Below, one piece after another: positions 56,201 through 64,000 of a DNA stretch of 64,000 nt. The position numbers and the translations under genes are program-made. Origin of the DNA: Bubalus kerabau (Eukaryota > Chordata > Mammalia > Artiodactyla > Bovidae); contig NC_073637.1 in NCBI RefSeq assembly GCF_029407905.1, positions 51,832,501 to 51,896,500 of the forward strand. The letters run 5' to 3'. Under the pieces are notes generated by a model. That model searched no databases. It was not told the DNA's origin and saw nothing but the letters and a program-made list of their open reading frames with translations. Each line of letters begins with the position of its first letter. The first letter of the stretch is position 1.

Positions 56201-57452
56201 CCACAGCTTTCTTATCCGTTCATCTGCTGATGGACATCTAGGTTGCTTCCATGTCCTGGCTATTATAAACAGTGCTGCGATGAACTTTGGGGTACACGTG
56301 TCTCTTTCAATTCTGACTTCCCTGGTGTGTATGCCCAGCAGTGGGATTGCTGGGTCATATGGCAGTTCTATTTCCAGTTTTTTAAGGAATCTCCACACTG
56401 TTCTCCATAGTGGCTGTACTAGTTTGCATTTCTACCAACAGTGTAAGAGGGTTCCCTTTTCTCCACACCCTCTCCAGAATTTATTGCTTGTAGACTTTTG
56501 GATTGCAGCCATTCTGACTGGTGTGAAATGGTACCTCATTGTGGTTTTTATTTGCATTTCTCTGGTAATGAGTGATGTTGAGCATCTTTTCATGTGTTTG
56601 TTAGCCATCTGTATGTCTTCTTTGGAGAAATGTCTATTTTATTCTTTGGCCCATTTTTTGATTGGGTCATTTATTTTTCTGGAGTTGAGCTGCAGGAGTT
56701 GCTTGTATATTTTTGAGATTAGTTGGTTGTCAGTTGCTTCATTTGCTATTACTTTCTCCCATTCTGAAGGCTGTCTTTTCACCTTGCTTATAGTTTCTTT
56801 TGTTGTGCAGAAGCTTTTAATTTTAATTATATTCCATTTGTTTATTTTTGCTTTTATTTCCAATATTCTGGGAGGTGGGTCATAGAGGATCCTGCTGTCC
56901 ATCAGCAGATGAATGGATAAGAAAGCTGTGGTACATATACACAATGGAGTATTACTCAGCCATTAAAAAGAATACATTTGAATCAGTTCTAATGAGGTGG
57001 ATGAAACTGGAGCCAATTATACAGAGTGAAGTAAGCCAGAAAGAAAAACACCAATACAGTATACTAACGCATATATATGGAATTTAGAAAGATGGTATTG
57101 ATAACCCTGTATGTGAGACAGCAAAAGAGACACAGATGTATAGAACAGTCTTTTGGACTCTGTGGGAGAGGGACGGGGGGATGATTTGTGAGAATGGCAT
57201 TAAAACATGTATAATATCATATAAGAAATGAATCGCCAGTCCAGGTTCAATGCAGGATACAGGAAGCTTGGGGTTGGTGCACTGGGATGACCCAGAGGGA
57301 TGGTATGGGGAGGGTGGTGGGAGGGGGGTTCAGGATTGGGAACACGTGTACACCCGTGGTGGATTCATGTTGATGTATGGCAAATCCAATACAATATTGT
57401 AAAGTAATTAGCCTCTAATTAAAATAAATAAATTTAAATTAAAAAAATAAAA
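56201..57452 (+). mobile_element. L1 LINE with inverted 5' part, 15-bp TSD
   Basis: Inverted ORF2 sequence (56201-56898) is followed by forward ORF2 end and 3' UTR (56899-57452). The whole is bounded by TAAAAATAAACTTTA at 56186-56200 and 57453-57467. The left end of the inverted part (CCACAGCTTTCTTATCCG) is nearly the reverse complement of bases near the start of the forward part, so the two parts overlap by about 35 bp of L1. This is the signature of twin priming. It landed in the tail of the older L1. Confidence 0.95.
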
Positions 57453-57467
57453 TAAAAATAAACTTTA

Positions 57468-58148
57468 AAAAAGACAAAAAAGAATAAAAAACAAAGAAAT
57501 GAAAAAAAATTGTTGTTAAAATGATGCAGCTTATTTTCTGAAAAATAAGTTGGAATTTGTGAAGCTGATGAAAAAAAATTTTTTTAAAGGCAATGGACAA
57601 CACAGAGAGTGGCCCAGACTATAGAAAAAAAGCATATATAATGCTTCTTTCATCATCTCTTTCCTAACAGATAACAGTGAAGTCGTGCAGGGCTTATACT
57701 CCTTTAGATCCACTGAAGCCTCTGGGCACACTGAATAAGTGCTTGGCTCTGTGTCCATCCTGGTATGGGGTGCAGGGTCATCCATGTGGATAAGCAACAT
57801 AGTCAGTCTATCCATAGTTTACATTTTCTGCTATTCATATAATTTAACCCTCTCATCTTCAAATCAACCCCTCCATTTCCTCTGGGAATATAAAACACAT
57901 GCAGCTAAAAGTCTATTCCTAGTTTGTTTTCTGTCTTGTATGTTGTTCCAACAAATGGTTCCACTAAACTCACTAGATAACTTTACATGATATGTTATAT
58001 AATTAATGTCAATATAAATTAAATAATTAGAAGTCAGTTATATAACATTCTCAAGTTTTATAGGATAGGAAGCACTTGATCACTGCAAATATCCTTTCAT
58101 TGCTAAATTCTGTATCCCCTCAGAACTGATACAATTAACCTCTCCAAA
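57468..58148. other. single-copy spacer, no gene seen
   Basis: It starts with A-rich sequence, then ordinary AT-rich DNA. Open frames below 100 codons have no family resemblance. Confidence 0.5.
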
Positions 58149-58158
58149 CATCACACAG

Positions 58159-58375
58159 GTTCTTCTCTGGTGGCTCAAATGGTAAAGAATCTGCCTGCCA
58201 CGCAGAAGACCTGGGTTTGATCCCTGGATTGGGAAGTTCCCTGGGAGGAAGGCATGGCCACCCACTCCAGTATTCTTGCCTAGAGAATCCCCATGGACAG
58301 AGGAGCTTGGCAGGCTATAGTCCACGGGGTCACAACATCAGACACAACTAAGCAACTAAGCACAGCACAGCACAT
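58159..58375 (+). mobile_element. Bov-tA SINE, 10-bp TSD
   Basis: A complete Bov-tA with head, B-box-like GGTTTGATCCC, body and a CACAGCACAGCAC tail. It is bounded by CATCACACAG at 58149-58158 and 58376-58385. Confidence 0.95.
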
Positions 58376-58385
58376 CATCACACAG

Positions 58386-59084
58386 AGAATTTGATTTTCA
58401 AAAATAAAATCACTATCTGCATTTCCTTACTTCCTTCTTTTTTCTGTCTTCCAGCAAAAGGTAATTTATTCAGCAGTGTTTTTTTCAGAATATATTTCCT
58501 CATCATCAGAGGCAGTTTGCAGTCTTTTTCCTAGAACCATGCTCCAGTAATTTCTAATGGGAGTGCCCCTATCTCATGTGTTCTTTATGTGAAATGTTTC
58601 AGAACACAAAGAACACACAAAATAATATACATAACAATTTTCACCAAATTCAAAAAACAGAAGCAAGCTCTCAAACCAAACATAGGAACTGCACAGTTAT
58701 TTAATCAATTGTCTTTTACAACTGTATTTCACTAACAAAAGAGATGCTCTCAAAATTAAAGGCATTAATTATATTCTAGCCCAAATTGCTGTTAAAAGAT
58801 TGGGGTAAACATCTATATGGACAAAAAAGGAATAAAATCTATAAGATATATAATGAGACAGAGAGAACAGAAGAACAAAATAAAATATTCCAGCCTGAGT
58901 CTACTCTGTATATTTAAATCTCATTAGGGAGAAATTCCCCATCAAGACGGTAATTATCTCACTAAAATTGCCATACCTTGGGCAACAAAAAAACCCACAC
59001 ACAATTTAACTGTTCTCCTTAGAGGCAAATAAGAAACAGTTTTACCTTGTAATTTTTTTTTCCTAATTATAAACTTGCAACTAG
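58386..59084. other. single-copy spacer, no gene seen
   Basis: No repeat or gene is recognised. The right part may already belong to the ancient L1 3' UTR that becomes recognisable at about 59085. Confidence 0.5.
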
Positions 59085-59554
59085 TGGATAAATAATATGT
59101 TCAGGAGACCTAATGTATGGCATTGTGATTACAGTCAACAATACGTTATTACAAGCATACTTTGTTTTTACTGTGTTTTGTAGATATCGTGGTTTCTTTC
59201 TTTCTTTTTTTTTTACTACAAAGTCAAGGTTTGTGTCAACTTGGTTTGGAGCAAGTCTATCGATGTCATATTTCTAACAGCATTTGCTCACTTGGTGTCT
59301 CTGTGACACGATTTGGTAAGTCTCCTGCTATTTCAAAGATTTTCATCCTTATTATATTTGTTATGATGACCTAGGATCAGTGATCTTTGATGTTCCTATC
59401 ATAATTGTTTTGGGGCTCCATGAACCATGCCCGTATTAGACAGTGAACTTAATACTTGTGTTTTGACTGTAGTTCCCCTGCCTTTCTCCCTCTCCTCTGG
59501 CCTTCCTATTCCCTGAAACAAAGCAATATTGAAATTAGACCGATTAAAAACCTT

Positions 59555-61170
59555 ATAATGGCCTCTAAATATTCAAGTGAAAGGAAAAGTACCTCTCATT
59601 GTAAAAAGTACTGTGCCTCTCATTTCAAAAGCCGGAAATGACTAAGCTTAGTGAGGAAGGCATGTTGAAAGCTGAAATGGGCTGAAAACTAGGCTTACTG
59701 CACAAGTTGCAGTAGAGTAATAAGAAGGCTGAGAGAGGTGAAGAAGCTGCAGAAAAAATCTCTGTGGCTGGTAGAGTTTGATTCATGAATTTTAAGGATA
59801 GAAGCAGTCCCTATAACATAAAAGTGCAAGGTAAAACAGCAAGCATTGTTGTAGAAGCTGTAGTAAGTTATCCAGAAGATATAACTGAGATGATTAATGA
59901 AGGTGGCTACACTAAACAACACATTTTCAATGTATATGAAGAAGCTGGAGGTGGGGGATTTAGTCGCTGTCGTGTCCAACTCTTTATGACCCCATAGACT
60001 GTAGCCCGCTAGGTTCCTCTGTCCATGGGATTTCCCAGCAAGAACACTGGAGTGGGTTGCCATTTCCTCCTCCAATGAAGCAGCTGTATGTTGGGAAAAG
60101 ATGCTATTTAAGACTTTTCATAGCCTGAATGCTTGGCTTCAAAGCTTCAAAGGACACACTGACTCATGTTATGAAGAGATGCAGCTGGTTACTTAAAGTT
60201 GAAGCCAATGCTCATTTACCATTCCCCAAAATCCTGGGACCCTTAAGAATTATGCTCAATCTACTCTGGTCTATAAATGGAACAACAAAGCCTGGAGGAC
60301 AACACATCTGTTTACAACTTGGTTTCCTGAATATTTTAAATCCATTGTTGAAAACTACTGTTCAAAAAATAAACAAATAAATGATTGCTTTCAAAATATT
60401 ACTGTTCACTGACAATGCAACTGGTCACCGAACATCTCTGACGGAGATTAATAATTAAGGAATTTAATGTGTTTTAATGCTTGCTAACATAACATCCATT
60501 CTGCAACCGTTCAATAGATCCAAGAGTTATTTTGATTTTAAAGCCTCATAATTTAAGAAATATATTTTGTAAGGCTATAGCTATCATAGAGAGTGAATCC
60601 TCTGTTGGATCTAGGCAAAGTAAACAGAAACCTTCTGGAAAGGATTCACCATTCTAAATGTCATTAAGAACTTTTGTGATTCATTGGGAGAGGTCAGAAT
60701 ACATTGACAGAAATTTGGAAGAAGTTGATCTGAACCCTCATAGGTGACTTTGAGGGGTTCAAGACTTGAGTGGAGGAAATCACTACAGATGTGGAAATAG
60801 CATGAGAACTCGAATTAGAAGCAAAGTCTAAAGATGAGACTGAATTATGGCAATTTGATGATAAAACTTTAATGGATGAAGAGTTGCGTCTTATGGATGA
60901 GCAAAGAAAGTTGTTTCTTGAAATAAAATGTACTGGTAATGATGTTGTAAAGATTGTTGGAATGATAACACAGGATTAAATATGTCATCAACTTAGTTGA
61001 TAAAGCAGTGGCAGAGTTTAAGAGAATTAACTCCAATTTTGAAAAGAAGTTCTACCATGAATAAAAAGCCATCAAACAGTATTGCCTGCTCCAGAGATAT
61101 CATTCTTGAATGGAAGAGTCAATCAATGTGGCAAAATTTATTGTTGTATATTTTAAGAAATTGTCACACC
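59555..61170 (+). pseudogene. Tigger1 transposase remnant (pogo/CENP-B-like)
   Basis: Coding pieces are readable in frames 59785-59997, 60129-60380 and 60997-61227. The first holds the SYPEDITEMINEGGYTKQ segment and then IFNVYEE, where the family has FNVDE: the first catalytic Asp of the DDE triad is Tyr here. A BovA insertion, a large deletion near 59705 and multiple stops destroy the gene. In the intact family the protein cuts and pastes its own element at TA sites. No domestication signature is visible. Confidence 0.85.
59948..60074 (-). mobile_element. BovA-type SINE in Tigger1, 12-bp TSD
   Basis: A reverse BovA monomer is bounded by ATGAAGAAGCTG at 59936-59947 and a one-mismatch copy at 60075-60086. 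It interrupts the transposase just after the degraded FNVDE motif. Confidence 0.93.
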
Positions 61171-61174
61171 TTCC

Positions 61175-63556
61175 TTTTGGAAACTGGAGTGTCATCTTCC
61201 ATTTTTTCACTTTATGTTTGCCTTTAGAACTGAATTGTGTCTCCTGAAAGCATATAGTTGGATCTTGTTTTTTAATCCACACAAGTACTGTGTCTTCTGA
61301 TTGATGAATGGATGAATTGATGAATTCAATCCATTTATTTTTAGGGTGATTATTGAAAGATGAGGACTTAGTACTGCCTTTTTGTCTTTGTTTTTTTATT
61401 TCTTTATATCCATTGTTTCTTTGTCATTGTTTTCTGTCTCATTTGATTCAGTGATTGTCTATGACTTTTTTCTCAGTTTCTTTTATTTTTGTGTTTCATG
61501 TTTCTGCTTTATGTTTATGTTTTGATATTACCCTGAGGTTTGTATAAAAAATTCCATAGATAAAGTATCCCCTTTTCCACTGATAGCATCTTAACTAACT
61601 TATCTCAGTTCCATTTTTTTCTTTTCCCCCTTTTATTTCTTTATCATCTCAAATTATTCCTTTTTATGTTGTGAGTTTGTTACCAAACTGAAATAGCTGT
61701 CATTATTTTTCTACCTTTTTTTCTCCCTTTAAACACTATGCTTTAATAAATGTTTAAGAACCTATTCTGACAAAGAGTTGAAATTTTCTATCTATTTTTA
61801 TCTTGCTTAGGGTTTTGTGTATTTTTGCTGATTTGTCTACGGTAGAAGAACACCTCTCAGCGGGTTCAGTGTTGGTGAACTCTCTCAGCTTTTGATTGGG
61901 AAAGTCTTTATTTCTCCTTCATATCTGAATGACAACTTTTCTGGATAGAGTATTCTTGGATGAGTTTTTATCTTTCAGTATTTTGAAAACATCATTCCAC
62001 TTCTTCCTGACCCCATAGGGTTTCTGCAAAAAATCTGCTAATTGATTATTGGGGGTTCCTTTGTAGATTATCATCATTTTTTTCCTCTGGAGGCAATTAC
62101 AATTCTTTCTTTGTCATTGACTCTTGGCAATTTTAATATTATGTATCTTGGAGAAGATTTTTTGATAGGGAGGTAATTAGGTGGTCTCCTAGCTTCACAG
62201 GCTTGTATATCCAGTTCCTTTCCCAGTTTTGGGGATTTCTCAGCTGTAATTCTTTAAATAGTCTCCCTCTCTTCTTTTTCTAGGATACCTATTACCCTAA
62301 TGATGTCCTTCTTGAGTCAGAAAGTTCTCAGAGAATTTCCTCATTTTAAAAACATGTGTCTCTTCTATTTATTTCTAGATTTCTATCTTTGAGCTTGCTA
62401 AGTCTGTCTTCCACGTGGTCTGCTATATTTCTGACACTTTCTTACACATTCGTCGTCTTGTCAGTAAACAAGTCAGTAGGCTCAGTAAAATTCTTCAGCT
62501 CCAGAATTTCGGCTAGATTCTTTTAGAGAGTTTCAATCTCTTGGATAAAATATGACTTCTATTCATTAAACTGCCTTTCTGAGTTTTCTTGTATCTCACT
62601 GAGGTTTTTCATGAGAGCTATTTTGAATCCTTTATTTGTTAGGTCACAAAACTCCATGACTTTAAATTTGCTTTCTGGACTGTCCTTTTCTTCTTGCGGT
62701 ATAGTGCATCTGTGGTTCTTCACCATGCTTTATCAATTATTCCTCTGCTGGAACATTTGAAGTTAAATGACAGGTTAGACATTAGAGTCCTTTCTTTTGT
62801 TCTCTGGTAGGTGGCACTATAGCACAAGTTTTTAGATTCTCTTACATGAACTGCCTCTGGTTCTATTTGAGAGATGGCACTTTCCAGTCTCCATGTCTTT
62901 ATAAGGGATAGAATTCCGTGCTTTCCTTGTCAATTCTTGTGCCTCAGGGTCATTGCTACCTTGCCTCTGCCAGAGCTGCTGTTATCACTGGGATTGAGGG
63001 CTCTTCCCTTGTGTTAGGTATCCCCTAAGTCATAAGACTCCACTTCTGTTTGGGGAGGGCCTTGGTGGGGAGATGTGGAACTGGGGTCTGTTGCGTGGGT
63101 GCCTCTACCTTGTGAGGTTTTGTAGGGTTCATGCTCTCTACCGCCACAGATGGGAGAACTTGAGCCAGGATGACGGGTGCTTCACAGACTGGTGCATGGG
63201 GTTCCAGGCCCACGGCCACTACTGCCCAGCTACCTGTAGCCACAAGGACCATTGCTCAAGAGACTGGAGTTGACTGTACTGCCTGCCCTGTTGCTACTGG
63301 GTTCTAAGCTGCTGGCTTAGTTCCCACTGTCAGACGGCCAGAATTGCAGTCGCAGACCCCATGGTTCCCTAGGTTCTTTCTCCTCTGTGTCTCCTAGTCT
63401 GCTCACCTTCAGAGGTAACAGATACATGGAATTCTCCAGCATCCTGTTGTGTTGGGCAGAGGAACCTTTGTTCAGTTGTGGATGTTTTACTAGTTGTAGA
63501 TTAAAGGGGATAGAGAAAGGTAGTTTTTCACTCTGCCATATTGCTGCCATCAGCCC
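61175..63556 (-). mobile_element. ancient L1 5' region (L1M or HAL1-like) inside Tigger1
   Basis: Reverse words such as AAAGTCTTTATTTCTCCTTC (61902), TTTGAAAACATCATTCCACT (61982), CTTCAGCTCCAGAATTTC (62491) and GAGCTATTTTGAATCCTTTA are typical of the long 5' untranslated and ORF1-side sequence of old L1s. The element's 5' end appears to be near 63556 (CTGCCATATTGCTGCCATCA). It lacks ORF2 and a 3' end, so a deletion probably took its 3' part together with Tigger1 sequence. Confidence 0.62.
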
Positions 63557-64000
63557 AAATATAACTTTCATATGCATTAGGAAATTAAAACATTTGTATG
63601 ATTAGCTTGATTGCTATATTCATGTTAGTGCAATGGCCTGGAACTAAACCCATAGTATCTCTCAGGTATTCCTGTATATATGTTTCAAAAATGCTAAGAG
63701 ACTAGATCTTAACTGTTCTCACCAAAAATAAGTAATTATGTGACATTATAAAAGTGTTAGCTAAAGTTATAATGACAATCACATGTGGTATAAATGTATC
63801 AAATCAACATGTTTTTCATTTTAAACTTACCCAATGATATACGTCAATAAAGGCAAAAATTTAGAAATAGTAGAAGTAAAGCCACTTGATTACTAAAGAG
63901 TAATAGTAAGAGTCTACTCTGCACATTAAAAAAACATTTGCAAACCAGGACCTCTCAAACTGAGAGTGGAATGGTTCTCAGAGGTATATTGTTTATAAGA

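Larger units (their letters stand above)
59152..63674 (+). mobile_element. Tigger1 DNA transposon, both ends present, TA TSD
   Basis: The element starts CAAGCATACTTTGTTTTTAC and ends GGTATTCCTG, degraded but recognisable terminal inverted repeats. It is flanked by TA at 59150-59151 and 63675-63676, the tc1/mariner-type target. Tigger1 sequence occupies 59152-61170 (less a nested BovA) and about 63557-63674. A deletion near 59705 removes part of the transposase, and an L1 5' region replaces the stretch before the 3' end. Confidence 0.9.
59085..63860 (+). mobile_element. ancient L1 3' UTR split by Tigger1
   Basis: 59085-59151 (CCTAATGTATGGCATTGTGA) and 63675-63860 (CTAAGAGACTAGATCTTAAC, then AAATGTATCAAATCAACATG) are consecutive pieces of an old L1 3' UTR. 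Tigger1 separates them with a TA on each side. This makes the L1 piece the oldest layer of the block. Confidence 0.78.

Noticed and set aside
56280..56885. 201-codon plus-strand frame rich in hydrophobic residues, resembling a membrane protein
   Set aside because: It is antisense to L1 ORF2 in an inverted L1 arm. The hydrophobicity reflects the T-rich antisense strand.
58159..58250. tRNA gene, from the tRNA-like head with B-box
   Set aside because: The sequence is the head of a Bov-tA SINE and is followed by the BovA body. The same head recurs at many other sites and does not fold as a complete functional tRNA.
59555..61170. domesticated Tigger-derived host gene
   Set aside because: The transposase is broken by a SINE, a large deletion and many stops, and the first DDE Asp is lost.
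63073..63273. 66-codon Cys- and His-rich frame
   Set aside because: It lies in reverse ancient L1 5' region inside Tigger1, has an overlapping opposite frame and shows no recognisable domain spacing.

Overview
The window is AT-rich nuclear DNA from a bovid ruminant, most likely cattle or a close relative. The diagnostic evidence is the repeat content: BovB (RTE-type) LINEs, tRNA-headed Bov-tA SINEs, dimeric BOV-A2 SINEs with AGC tails, a ruminant-type L1 3' end and an ERV solo LTR resembling the bovine BTLTR1 group. These sit on an older mammalian layer of MIR, MER20-like, Tigger1, MaLR LTR and ancient L1 pieces. I found no convincing host protein-coding gene, tRNA or rRNA gene, CRISPR array or operon. 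The window reads as intergenic or intronic sequence in which well over half the bases are transposon-derived.

Layout. 1-5.2 kb: mostly single-copy with small SINE pieces. 5.2-6 kb: ancient L1 3' UTR hit by a Bov-tA (itself split by a BOV-A2) and by a BovA. 6.5-7.4 kb: BovB. 7.5-8.1 and 10.3-10.7 kb: MaLR LTRs. 11.46-14.61 kb: near full-length BovB with an 11-bp target-site duplication (TSD). 16.1-18.6 kb: BovB with BovB inside it. 19.0-19.7 kb: L1 inside L1. 21.28-24.38 kb: reverse Tigger1 split by two oppositely oriented BovBs, one holding a third. 24.4-28.2 kb: L1 and BovB fragments. 29.4-34.2 kb: inverted BovB complex carrying L1, BOV-A2, Bov-tA and two further BovB pieces. 34.5-35.05 kb: solo LTR. 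36.8-38.4 kb: inverted L1 with an LTR at its junction. 39.2-45.1 kb: ancient inverted L1 decorated with seven SINEs. 45.5-46.6 kb: BovB. 48.2-50.1 kb: SINE and L1. 50.6-51.3 kb: MaLR LTR split by BOV-A2. 53.5-57.5 kb: L1 with a younger, 5'-inverted L1 in its tail. 59.1-63.9 kb: L1 3' UTR split by Tigger1, itself split by a BovA and an L1 5' region.

How the parts relate. BovB copies supply an endonuclease/reverse transcriptase family whose 3' end is shared by the Bov-tA and BOV-A2 SINEs, so the SINEs are probably mobilised by BovB. Every coding remnant seen is broken by stops, frameshifts or lost catalytic residues. The most informative content is the insertion stratigraphy: at least 20 insertions have recognisable TSDs, many nested, giving a relative order of L1M/MIR/Tigger1/MaLR, then BovB, then Bov-tA and BOV-A2, with ruminant L1 interleaved. 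No previously undescribed gene system is visible.
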